From contig JAMPIQ010000001.1 in assembly GCA_024699855.1 (NCBI GenBank), forward strand, positions 12,028,001 through 12,092,000: a stretch of 64,000 nucleotides of DNA, read 5' to 3'. The notes beneath the pieces were generated by a model. That model was not told the DNA's origin. It saw nothing but the letters and a program-made list of their open reading frames with translations, and made no database searches. Source of the stretch: Aphelenchoides besseyi (taxonomy: Eukaryota; Nematoda; Chromadorea; Rhabditida; Aphelenchoididae). Positions 1-13,200 of this stretch are shown piece by piece; positions within the stretch are counted from its first letter, which is position 1; every line of letters begins with the position of its first letter. The translations under genes were made by a program, and so were the position numbers.

Positions 1-3000
1 CCAAATGTTGCAATCAAATCACCTACTGCGAATTGCAAGTCGTTTGTCTGTCTCCAGTGACGAAGTTTGGTTGTTGCGTAGTTCAAGTTCCGGTCTGCAG
101 TGTTTATGGTTAGAAGTTGGAAGACAAACACGCCAAAGATCGTGGATATTGCAAAGCTCGTGAAATCAAATTTGCAAGTAATCACGATTGTGAAGAAAAG
201 AGGTTGTTGCAAGTGCACAAACTCAATTTCTTCACAAAAACTAAGTACCTGAAGCCGACAACCATTCACCACATTCGACTAATCTCATAATTACAAGATC
301 GACGACGATCGTTCGTCGTCGTTGACTGGAGAGTGCACACAGAAACCGATCGCGCCCTCCCGATTCATTCCAGTTGATTGATCTCCATTTAAAAGTCGTG
401 TTTTCGGATCAATAAAAAGAATCGGACTCATTACTACCGATCAAGTACGGTAACGCGAATCTAATGAACAAAACAAACGTTTGAATGGGAAAGTCCGACC
501 AGTGATTGTTATCGTCAAAGGCATGAAATCGATCTCCTTCTCTATCGTGACTTGCAATCATGTTGCCACTCAAATTCCAAATGTTTCCATTGCAACTCGG
601 GACTTATTTTCGAAAACAAAACTCATCGTCGATTGTTGGGACGAAGATTGGTGGTATTTGTGCAACGATGAAGAGAGAGAAATGTGATTTGAGACCCAAG
701 GGTCATGCTCATCGAGACGACCGACTTTCCGCGAAATCAGTCGGGACTGTGCATCACCATAAAAATGAAAGCGAAATTTTTATGATCAATCGTTTCGCCC
801 GCCACTCGTATTCTGATTCGACGTTTATCGAATTTCTGACATTCGCTCGCGAGCCTACGGTACGAAGGTCGAGGTGCGCGGATGGACGATGTGTCAGCGG
901 AAATCAATCGAAGTGTCCGCAAACTGGACAAAATGGCGTCGATGAAATCACAACGAAAATAAGCGCAAAACAAAAACTTTCCGATGACTAGTCGCTCTTG
1001 TCAATTTTGTTTCCACACACGACAGAACATCAACCATACGGTAGATGGTCTAATTCGAGCCATTGACTCAATTGACATTCCAATTTTGACTAACACCCTC
1101 GAGTGCGTCTAAATCCGAGTCAGAAATTCAACTCCGTTGCCCGGTTTAGTTCACACCTCTCGGCCTCACCCTTCTCATCATTCCGTCGACAAAAACGAAG
1201 AAAAGTTTTCGAAGAACAAGCGCGAAATTAAGAGCAAAATTGCGAAGAAACGAAAATTTTGTTCGAAAACGTAATACTTCTCGCCTTCGATTTTATCGGA
1301 TTCTTAATTTGACGTTAATCCTCTTAAATGGCGTAAATTTCAAAAACTTAGCGGACTGTGCTGAACGTTAGTTTTGTTGGGGGTTTGACAGAAAAGATAC
1401 CGAAGACTGTGAACGAAGCGTATGGTTGGTCAGACAAATCGAATTAGTCGGAGTGAGAAGAAGGGCGGAGAGAGGAAACTGAAGTGCTGAGCCAATTGAC
1501 TGTAAGACGAAGATACGAACATTTCGATGTACGGTCGACAGTAAAGGTGAGAGTTGAAGTTGGAGAATTTGTGTTTCCAATCTCGACAATTATAATCGTC
1601 CATTAAACTCGGGGATTAATTTGACCTGTCGCGGCCTTTTGATTCAAACTCTCGATTTGGGATTAATAAAGAAACCAGCGATCGTGATTTTCGGTTCAAT
1701 GCAACACATAAAAGTGCGCGTTGAATAAATAGCAGGAAGATGATTGGGGGACTAATCATTCGCCGGGATTGAGAGTCGGCGTTTTGACTTCAAAAGCAAA
1801 GTGCCGCGTTTGTCCAACTTTTCCGTGGATCAGTGGTCAGAAAAGTTGATCGAAATGATCATCTCGCGAACGCTACGGTACTCGTCCTTTGCAATTGGGA
1901 CGATGATGATGTTAATTAAAGATCGAATAGAACTAATTGGCCATTATCTCTCTAGATTGTTTTTGCACCCAAATAATCCAATGAATGGAATCTGCGTTGA
2001 GTATGCGAATTAACTTCTGATTATAGTCGAAAATACGGACAGCATGTGATTTCACTGCAAATCCATTTAGCGGGATAAACGGTCCCGACCACTTCGCTTC
2101 ATTCGAAATTTTAATCTCGCCAACGCTTAAGTCGGAGGTCGTTTGAACGATCCCGTTTCCCGAATTAATAAAACGTTTGCTCGGAGGTCCAATTTGGCCA
2201 AATTTGCATTAGCCCTCAAGATGAAACAACTCACGGAATAATCGAGTGTCCTCGAAGAAACCAACGGAATTGAGCCTCTGCAGACGATCAGACGTCTCGT
2301 TGCTGCTCGTTTTCAGCCGCCAGTGTACAACGATAATTTAGCGGTTGTGAAGGAAAATAAACGGCAAACTCGAAAACAAGGTGGTCGTATGGTCGACGGG
2401 ACTTCCGCAATGCGCACCGTGCGTATTTCCGGACGGCGCATTTCGTGTTCAACGTCGAAAATAAACGTAATTCAGAGGTCATCAGCCAAAATCAATTTGC
2501 TACACGAATCGATGAAAAAAATCTGCTTTTCGAATGAAAAGTGCAAACCAAACGATATCGAGGAACAAATTCGATTAGCCGTGGGATTAAATCGCGTGAT
2601 CTGCGTGTTGCTTTCGAACTGTTGATCGTTCAATCAACAGTTACAGTGCAAGCGACGAAACTAGTACATAGAACAATTGAAGTAATTGGTCGCTGATTTC
2701 GACGACCAGCAACGTCACGACTGCGATCATCGAACGCGCGACCGTTGCACGACATCGGAATGTTTTATCATTGGATTCTCGATTTAGCTTACGGTCCACG
2801 ACGTAGATCTCAATGGCCATAGAGGGAGATCATCCGCAAATCCCCGAGACAGTTTTATCTTTGCTTCGGCTTAACACCCATAATATATTTTGACTCTGCT
2901 CCCGGAAAAGAAGTAGCCACGATGAAAGGGAGTCAGTTTGAACAACGTGAAGAACACGATAAATAAGACCAAAGAATCGGAGAGTAAACGAAAATAACCC

Positions 3001-6000
3001 GAGACTAAAACGAGCACAGAAGGTAGATCAGTGAAAGTGCCAAAAACATCGAACAAAGAAAATCAACAAAATTCCGAAAATAAACAACCGGATTGAGGTG
3101 GTCGAGCGAACAAAGAAGTTCAACGGATGCACGTGTAAATGGCGCGATGTAAATTCCAAGTCAACTTGACCATCAGCAGAGAACGATCGCAACAAAGTGG
3201 CCACGTTGTACGTTCTTTATGATCGACCGCTGATCGGCATCGCTTTTGATCCGCACGGTCCAATAAAAATTTTGCATGTAAACGGCGGTTAAAAAAGATC
3301 GAATTCAAAGTTCAACCATACGATTTTCATGGTCAGAGATTGCAAACATTACTCGTCTCCTACAAACGAGGACCATTTGCATAATCTCCTCACAGATGTT
3401 GTCGGTTAAAAGAAGTCGAATTGGATTAAAATCTTGAATGAGTGGTTATGAATTGTCTAATCTCTTGCAATTTATAAACTGTCATGAAAGTCCCGACTTC
3501 GATGTTGCCATTCACTTGTCATATTCGGCAACTAAGCCTTTAACAAAACGAATTCTTTTGTGATTCGATTAGAATCTGACAAGTCAACGGAACTAAAAAC
3601 GACAGGGAAAACGTCTATCAACTAAGCTTGCGATTGTTCAAAAAGTACGTAAATTCATGAGTCATTAGACAAATGCGAGGATCGTGCAGCTCCTCGTTTC
3701 CTCGTCTAATTACTAACGCGAAGAAAAGGAAAAAGGTTGTAAAAGTCAATCGACCACAAATCGCTTCAATCGACACTCAATTCCCATTACTGTACTTCAA
3801 CCCAAAAACAGACGGCGTCTTCTGAAGTGCTCTTACGGTAGTTTCCAGAGCACAAACATCGGAAAGCCACTTGACTCAAATTGATCGCCTGTAAGGCAAA
3901 GGCTAATAAGTTTTATTGTGCCAATCGGCGATTACCGAAAGTTGCGTTTCATTTCCGGTCGTAGACCAAGTCGATTGAACTTGTTGGATCGGAGACTTCC
4001 CGCTGAGATTGTGCCATTTCGGTTGTTTGGTTTTATGGCGCAAACGACGCACAATCGATTGGATCATGTAATCGAACACACGCGCCAAAATCCGTGCAAT
4101 TGGACGTCCGCCCAGACTCGTAACGTGTTTTGGGAAAATTTTGCAAGTGCCCATCGGACTTCGAAAGCAAATTGGCCTCTTAACTTACGCGTATTAGTGG
4201 CTCCACACAAATTTGCCAAAGGCCGCGAATTATGCAAAACCAAATTAATTGCCCGCAATCCCGATAATCCGCTTCAACCTTTTAACAGTACAAATCATTC
4301 TCGTCTGTGTTGGTTTCGTAATGTCGTCCCAAGGACTTTAATTTGTTCCATGAACCATCTTGAATACTCTCCTATTTAATTAATTTTTCTTTCTTAGATT
4401 AATAGATTTCTCAACGTCTGGTCCTCGCCAACTGACGCCAACCAACTTGTCTTCAAACACTGACGTCAAGGCCCAGTGAGTACCAATTGGTTTTCAATAA
4501 CCCGGTAATTAGAAAACAGCGACAGTGTGTGCCATAGGAAAACTAAAAACGTTCTTCATGACCCAACGGAATAAATTAAATTGAAGATCAATGAGCGGAA
4601 CCTGGTCATCGTTCGAATTACCATAACGACCGGAGAAGACATTTTCAATTGTCCATAATAGTCGCGCCACTAAGTAATGTTTTGAGAGCGAAAACGATCG
4701 GTGATGATTAAGATGTTGGAACGATTTCTCGTCTACCAAATGAGCACAAACAAATTGATTTCTCACGTCGCTTATTTCTACTGACCGCTTCAGCGCAAGT
4801 CGCATTTTCCCGCGTGTCATCGACGGCCAATTCGAATGTCCGGTTTTCGAACAAGCGAAACGGAGACGTTTCGTTCGAAACGATCGACATTCGACGGTCA
4901 CTAATGCAATAGCAACACAGTCATATAACGACCATTGTTTTCGACTTCAAGGCTCATTAGTTGAGAAAACAATTCCGCTGCTTAATGCACGAGCCAAATT
5001 TCAAGGATTGGCACGTGCAAGTGTTTGGAGTTCACCTCATGCTTCCAATCGGTCACCCATTGAGTTGCCAAGTATTTCGGCGGTATTGTTTTATTAAAAG
5101 ACCGGAAGGCACGTTTGGCATATTTTGCGCTCTTTAAGTGGCTTCGATCAAACACACAAGTGAACGCTAATCGGAAATGTCATTTTGCGCGCTCCGATCC
5201 TTTTCCATATAAGCCGGCGTATTTGGATCGTTACGGTAAACGAGCGAATTGGATTAGCGGAAACAAAGTGTGACACTGTGAATCATCGCTGAACTTAACG
5301 AGTCCAAAAACGCGTCAATCAATCAGTTATGAGTAACAAACAGTTTTTTGAAAATCGAGAATCGTTCTGCAATAAAACCGCCAATGAAGCTTAACCGATA
5401 ATTCGGATGCCCGTAAAAAGGCTCAGTGAAGGCCAACAAAAAGCTATAATTATTAATCCCCGTAAACCTTCGTCCAATTGATTGTGTGCAGTTAATCATT
5501 TCTCGACCATAAAACTCGGAGATCGCAGCAAATGACATTGACACTCGCGCATATAAACGTCCAGCAACTCTTGCGCAAATGCCAATCCTTCTCATTAAAG
5601 TGCACTAAATAAAAAACGCAGAATACGATGGCGGGACTGAGCGTGTGAGGTTAATCGACGTCAAAATGTGTATCGAAGACCTTCACAACGTTACTCACGG
5701 ACAATTTGCGTTCTATTTATTTTTTGCTGAACGATCCGATTTAACGTAATTGTCACGCAGAATCGTTTTATGATGAGAATCAAACGCTTACAAATTTGTC
5801 TGCCAATTCGAAACCACGATGACAGTCGAGAGAACACCCGGTAGTTGATGACAACCCCAAACGACGGTCACAGTTGGAATTCCGTTGACAAGAAGAGCCA
5901 ATAAAACGATTGCGCGACGGCATCTAACACGCTATTCAACGTTCAGAAGCGTCGTTTAACAGACACGACCGTTCGAATCGCAACATTTGGTGATCGGCAA

Positions 6001-9000
6001 ATCACATTAAAGGGTTGGAAAGTGCGACAAGTTGGGAAACAAAGAATCGACAACGACCCTCCTGTTTGTTGAAAAGATCGTAATCGTGAGTGTTGGAGCA
6101 ACAAAATTCAAATAAAATTTGGAGCGCGCGTTTCCTCGTCAGTCGCCGAAACTAAACGAAAAAGTTGGGGACCCAACGAAGAAGCAAAATGCCCAACGGC
6201 AACAGTTGAACGGCAAGCGAAAACGTCGAGACACTTGTTGAATAATCACAGAGCAATAAAAACACTTTCCTGAACGCAAACGCATACCGTAGTACATGAA
6301 ATTAGCCACCTGTTTTTCTCCAAAATTCGTTGAAGAGCCGTCGCCGTCCAATTTAGCGGAAAATCTTTCGAATCAAACCTAATCGGCTTCGTCTATTGCA
6401 GCTCATAAAATTCGTCCCAAGTTAGAAAATCGACCGCAATCGTTCAAAATCCACTTTTAAAGTCATTTACTCGAACGATGACCTTCAACACACGTGTCGC
6501 TTGGAGCCAAAAATTATGAACATTAAGTCAACTAACGCGTGGCTGCAGATGCCAATGGCCACCGGCTGTTTGCCAATTTTTTCTCAACAAACTCCCCATC
6601 AAAGATGCCACCCACCACTCCACGCTTTTCGTCGGAATCTACAAAGACCCAATCATCGACAACAGAAGACTGAGATCCGGTTACGAAATCAACCACCTTC
6701 CGTTGCTCGAAATCGACGATCGAATAAAATCGAATTAAAACCCTGTGGTTTCGGCGAAAACCATTCGGCCAAACTCCCGCACCGCAAACGAATGGCAAAG
6801 CGAAGTCGAGGAAACAGATTTCTCATTTCGAACTGATGACAGACGGACGTCTTCATGAGCATCTGGACGGCATTTGGGAGTCAAAAACTGATTCCTATTG
6901 TTGACAAGAAATTCGCGCGCGAAATGACGTTCATCAAACTCTTCGGCACGTGTTGAAAGCGATTGTGGAAGTGAAAAGCGACGGCACGCAATGAGAACAA
7001 ATTAAACGAGGAAAGTTGATGCGACGGCCGTATAAGCGAAATATGTGAAAATCATATATTTCCGGAGCATAGCAAAGATCATAAAAACGGTTGTGTATGG
7101 AACGTCATAAAACTGACTCGATCATGAGTCGGATTCCAACGTTTGTGGTTTCGAAAAAATTCCAAAAATGGTTGCGAATCAGACGGGGCCTTCGGACTCG
7201 TTGATCCTCTCTACGATATTCGTCATTTTCCGCCCCTCGGGATCCTCTCGAGTTGCATTCAATAGCGGTCATCAGTCCGCACCTTCTCCACAAACAACTT
7301 TTCGTAGTCCTCAGTTCGTAAAAGTTATTACAAAAATGCTTTTGATTTTATTATGCTGCTCACTCGTTTCGTGGTACACACATCAACTGCTGTGGTCACA
7401 GTTCCCGGTTTGGATCTGGCGGCTAAAACTGGCGACTAATTCGCGTATTTCGAGCTCAGACTGTTTGTCCAAACGTTGACGCATCGGAGCGTTTCGCTCG
7501 ATCATTGGAATGAGCAGGCGAATTAGAGATCGTTTATTACGAGTTTCGTGTTTTTGGTCCCGAGATCTCCGAACGAGCTGCGGATTAATAAACTCGCCGA
7601 TCGAATAAATTTTTCCGATTAAAATTCGATCCCACGACGAACAAGTCGAATTGCGGTAATTAGCCGGTTGTTGGCTTTCAACTCCACCGATCGGACTCAT
7701 AAACCGCCGTCATCTGCTGTCGACAAGTGCACGAATGAAATTAACAAAAAAAGCGGTTATTCTCGGAGCTCTCGCAATTTCGACCGAACCACAGGAGTCG
7801 ATGATGTTGAATAACAAGCAAACGTAAGTTAAAATTCCTCATCGTCACCATCTTAATCGAACACAAAACCACTCGGATTAGGAGTAGAGCCAAATGAGTT
7901 GACGAACTCAATCGACGTCCTTAAAAATACCGTAGGATCGTTTGAGGAATGTAAGTCGTTTACTTTCACGCAACATTCAATGAATGATCGATGACCGATT
8001 CGAATCGAAATGGCGCCATTGGTTCGCGCGTTCAACCAAAACTACGCGAGACGATTGGAAATGACACAAAAGATGAGGTTGTCATTTCACTTTCAAACCA
8101 CAACTGAACATTAAAATGCCACGACAAGTGGTCTAATTGCCAATTCGACGGGGTGCTCGGTTCTCGAAAACCGCAAACCTACTCGACACTTGTTAACATG
8201 TCGCCCATTTAACAAGTGCAGTCAATCACTAAATAACAAATCGGATCAACGAATACTCATTCTGACAACTTCAATTTGACCCACGAGATCGTGACAACTT
8301 CGTTCGGAACAAACACACGAGTTTGAACGGTTAACAACGCAAAACAAGTCAATTGAAGATTACAATCGAATTAGCTACCGTACTGGCAATGCAGACCCGA
8401 AAACAAAAAGAAAGAACGACTAATGGCTGAGAAACTTAAAACGAGATGTCGAATGCACGTCAACTCCAGCGGATATTTGACACCTTCAACACCTTCGGTT
8501 CAAAGCGTTTAGCGTCTATTGGCATGTAAATCGGATGAAATTGTTCGAACGACCTTCTTATCCACAACCGTTTGAATCGAATTGAGCGGAAACGACACAG
8601 AACAGCGAAAAGGCAAACCCACGAAGTTTGTCTCGATTCATAAGGTCAATTGGAGCGTAATGAAGAGTGCGAATTTAAATTCGGTTTGTGATTTCCGGCA
8701 AATCATTTCAACACGCGAATTGCGGTGACCGTGAGAACTTCGCTTCGAAAGAAATTCGAGGGCAGAAAGCGTAAAATTTTAAACCAATCTGCCTACTTTA
8801 TCCGAACATAGTAGACGATTAAATGAACACGATGGTCGAATAAACGACTGTTACTGTTAATGTAAAATGCCGAGGAAGGTTTCGATTTGAAACACAGGAA
8901 CATGGTGATTGGCTGAGCTAATGCAATTAACACTTCGCCCACAGTCAGTCCCTTCCTTCAGTCTTCGAAATAGGCGCGAAACGTCTGTGCTCGAAGGTCT

Positions 9001-10211
9001 CCAATTTCATTGCCAAGGCTCCTTTCATGAGAATCATAATTGAATCAGTGAACTATTAACGAAACATATTAGTCAACAGTTTTTTCGTTTGTAACACTTC
9101 CCACCAACTTCTCTCCAATCCTCTGGATCAAAAACTGACGATGGGATTAGGAAAAAAAGGAATCAGTTTTCTTCCTAATCCTCCAGTTCATATGCTGAAG
9201 CGGTCCGAATGCTTGAAAACGAACACCGCACGTTCGAAACGTTAATCCCAATCGTTTTGGCGCAATTCTGGCCGCTCAATGAAAGGGAATCAGTTAGTCC
9301 AGCATTCGAAATTAGATTAACAGCAGTTTTCTTGAGATGTTTGGTTATCGAAAGGTCACTAAGTGCCGTCCAAATTTCAATGACAGTCGATGGTAATCTT
9401 CAGAGCTGCCACCGGAAGTACGGAACCCGACGAAATTGTTTTATTTGTTTTAAATCGTAGGACCTTGGCCGGCAATTAAAACGCTTATTCGCCCCGCAAA
9501 TTTACTTTCCACTCGGTCGATAATGAGAAATTCAAAGGAGTAATATTTTCATAAAATGAAGCGCCCCATTTGACCATAAATTTTGCTGCCCGCAGACCAC
9601 TTTTTAATTTCAATTTTGAAAAGAAAATTGGGCAACTGGAAGTTTTCCAAACTAATTGCTACATACTGTAGACGAAGCGGGAGACTTCTGAGCGAATAAG
9701 TCAATTAAGAGCTTTCTGCTACGGTTGAGAGGGACAACGAAAACAAAGTGGAGATCGTAAATCAACCGCGAATTTCGTTTAATATTCGATTCATCAACCG
9801 TACGCTCCTCGAAATCAAATGCACATCCCGACATGATGAATTCGACTTTGCCGATTGTCTCCATTAGCGTAACGAAGACACCGCACGCGTTTCGTCTTTA
9901 TGATCCTCATGCTCGAGATTTAGTCATCGAAGAGCCGAAATGACAAGACAAAAATTCATGAATGTCAAGTAGCAAATTTCCTTTCAGTTTGTGTGCGTCG
10001 AATTCATAAGCGCGAGAACCCGAAACGAACGGCAAACTCTTGCCCTTTGATTTGTTTCTCGACTTACAGGCACAGTTAGCAATTACCGTCATTTATTATG
10101 CAAAAGATAACCTTAAGAACTAACGATTGAGATGTGAAGCAAATGAGAAGAAATTCGAACTTTACAACCAGAGAACGCAATGAAAGAACACCAAAATATC
10201 TTTTTGTTCAG
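1..10211. other. 10-kb stretch without recognisable genes
   Basis: No open frame here resembles a protein family I know, and none can be chained into exons with a coding-like composition. The longest open frame (3918-4379, +) gives a peptide without recognisable motifs and is probably chance. The stretch lies downstream of the TMC gene and could be intergenic, regulatory, or part of long introns of a gene to the left. It contains nine copies of the heptamer TACGGTA/TACCGTA between 446 and 8382, and a perfect 9-bp inverted repeat with a 4-nt loop at 300-321. I see no tRNA box pair, satellite or transposon terminus. Confidence 0.5.
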
Positions 10212-13200
10212 TTAAACGGTTGTTTGTTGCGAGTAAACTTGACGAGTCGGACTTCGTTCCGGTGATGTCGAATCGTCGGTGGATGTCACTGTGCCTCGTT
10301 GTCTCATGTCCCATCGTCTCAAACTCGGATCACTTTGACCGCCACTACCACTTCCGCGTCCACTGTCGACTTCGGATAAGTAAGTCTGGAATTGAGATCA
10401 TAAATCACATCTAATTGTTTGGTTCACCTGTCGTTGTCTTCTGGGTGGTGAAGCAGAGATTCGAAATCGTGGGCTTCCGATTTCCTGAAAACAAGAAGTT
10501 TCAAATTTAACTTCTTCGTATTTACCGGTGTGGGTGAGTTCGTATTTCCACTCATATAACCGCCCGACGGTGTGATATTTCGAGGATCAGCGCTGTATCG
10601 TGGTTCAGGGTTATAGTGATCAGGGGAATAGATGGGAATTGGAGTTCGTTGTTGAGAGGCTCGATAAGGAGTGTAATTTCCAGGCGGTGGAGGTCTAAAA
10701 GTGACGGATAATCGTTGATATAGATCGAATTTTACGTTGAATAGTTTTCGATTGTTGGCGATGGGAAGAATTGTTGTTGAGGAGTTTGATTTGCTGATTG
10801 TAATTGAGGAGTCGGTGGTTGTAGACTCGAAAAACGTGTTGTATTTCGCGGACGTACGGGACTGAATGTCGGTGTTAGAGGAGTCATATAATAAGGCTGT
10901 GGATTTTGGATTGGTGGTACATTATATGCAGCGTATGGATTCACGGGTGTTATTCGAAAATTCGAAGGTTCGGGAGTAACGGACATCGTTGGCATTTGTC
11001 TTAATCGTTGAACGAAAGGATCGTTCTCCAAGTGCTCGGGCATTAAAGGAGAACTCATCGCAGCAGCATAACTTTTCAAGTCAATTAATCGTTGTTTTTG
11101 TTTTCTTTTTACCTGCTGTACGGATTTGCGTAGGCCAATCGATCGTCTTGAAAGTCGGAAAATGGACTTTGAGCTTGACGTTGAATCTCTTCACTTCTCG
11201 ATGGTGTGGGATCGCGGAATGAAGTTTCTTCTGATGGCGGTCGAGTTGCTTCATCGCTTAGTTGCATTCGATTAGATCTACGAAACAGAAATGTTCTGCA
11301 GTATCTCTGCAAAAACTCACTTATGCGCATGATCCCAAAAATTTCCGTCGTAAATCATTGGAGTTGGATCCAAAGCGAACTCACTTCCCGATGATCGTTT
11401 TCGTATTGCAGTTGACGGTGGAGAACGTTTTTCGGGTGATAATCGATGACTCTCGTTGAAATTCCCGGGTCTATGTTCCATCAACGGTGACGATTCGGAA
11501 GCGAGATCTCGTTCGAAAGGACTAAAGAAAAAACTTGTCAGTTCGGGTGGAACGTATGAAGAAAAAAAACAAATTAATTTGTGTCGAACAATTCAGTCAA
11601 TTAATGTCTTTCGGGCATTTTCGATCAATCACACAAAAACTTACGGTTGAAGATGTCGCGGGTTGTTCATGGAGAAGGAACGTCGTGGTTGTTCTTCGAG
11701 CCATGGACTTGGACTAGCAGTTGTTCCGGCGCGTTGAGCTCTTCGTTGACTAAAACACCAACAACAGTTTATGGGTGGCATTTTGATTAAGAAAACAAGA
11801 GACCCTTTGGCATGAACCTGATCGACATGTCTTTTACTCACCTTGGAGCTCGTTGTTGCGGCTGATGGGGCGGAGTTGTTGAGTGATGCGGCGTAACGCT
11901 GCCGATTCGAGACGTTGGTCGTCTGCAAAAACGTTTATTAGATCAATTTACAGCTTGGAACGTGCAAAAACGACACACACGTTTATTTGTGTCAGTTGTC
12001 GTCAAAAAAGAGCAAACGCTCAAAAAACGACCAGCTGCTTTTTGAAGAGTTTGTGGTCTTTGCTTAATCAAGAACGCAGATTCTCTCAGTTGATGAGTGA
12101 CATATTGTCAAGAACTAGCACACTTACCCTGTATTTATTACGGTTAACAATTCGCCTCCGGTGTCTTCGTCTGTTCCACCGGTTCCGCGTGAACCGCCTC
12201 GAGACCACGGACTTCGAGATGGTGCTCGACCTGCTGGAGTTAATCGTGTTCTCACGTTTCGTTGAATTATTGCTGCATCACTACTTGGTTCTTCGGACAT
12301 TCCACCGCTGCTCGACGACGATGCCTCTTCCAAGGGTTCGTTTTGTACGGGCGCTGATGTCGTATCTTCTTCCTCTTCAACATCTTTGAGTTGTGGTGGA
12401 GTTCGTCGTCTTTGTTCTTCTTCATCGTCAGTATGATCATCTTCGTATGCACTTTCAGCCAATTGTTTCATTCTCAACTTTGCCTCAACTTTATCGCGAT
12501 CCAAAACGCCAATCAAAACCAAAAGTCGTTGTTTCCAGTTTAGTTTTATAGGCGGAATCTCGTCGTAATGATCTTCTGAGCGATGTTGGATGGTTGATGG
12601 TGATGATTCCCGACGTAAAAGCTGCTGAGTTGCTTCCGGTTCTCGAGTCTCATTTTCCTCGTCTTCTGCATTGTCGTCGTCTTCTTTCAAACTTCTGAAA
12701 ATTTTTGTTTAATGGGGACGTCGTCTTTTTGTAGGCTCACTGTAAAGATGGAAGAAAAGAACGGTTTGCAGCCCGTGGACTGATTGGTGATTTCGATGGC
12801 GAGTGATGATGCGAGAAATCGTCGACCAACTGAAAACAATCAAATTATCCAGTACACATCACTTCGTTAACGTACAGATGTCGGACTTTTGAGTGAACGT
12901 TGTGGTGAAGAAGTGGCAACCTTTCCACCTTTTTCGGGCGATGTTTTCGGAATTTGAACACCATTTGTACCGTGATGTTTTCTTTTTCCACCGCCAGCAA
13001 GTTCAAAGATTCGTCGTTTTTCTTCAGTTCGTTCCTACAAGCATTCAAACTTAAGTATGTTCACTTTGACCATCAGTTACTCGTGTCAGCTCTTCCGATA
13101 GCTCATGATTTGCGTCGTGAAGACCACGAATCAACGCGAACATGAAATATATGACCAATCTAAATCAAACAGCATAAGTCTTATGTAAAGATTATTGTTA

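Noticed and set aside
3918..4379. 153-codon open frame on the plus strand
   Set aside because: Peptide has no recognisable motifs, the opposite strand is also open in two frames, and no splice or poly(A) context supports it.
11883..12389. 168-codon plus-strand frame
   Set aside because: Antisense shadow of the acidic C-terminal tail of the TMC gene, whose frame has clear coding composition.
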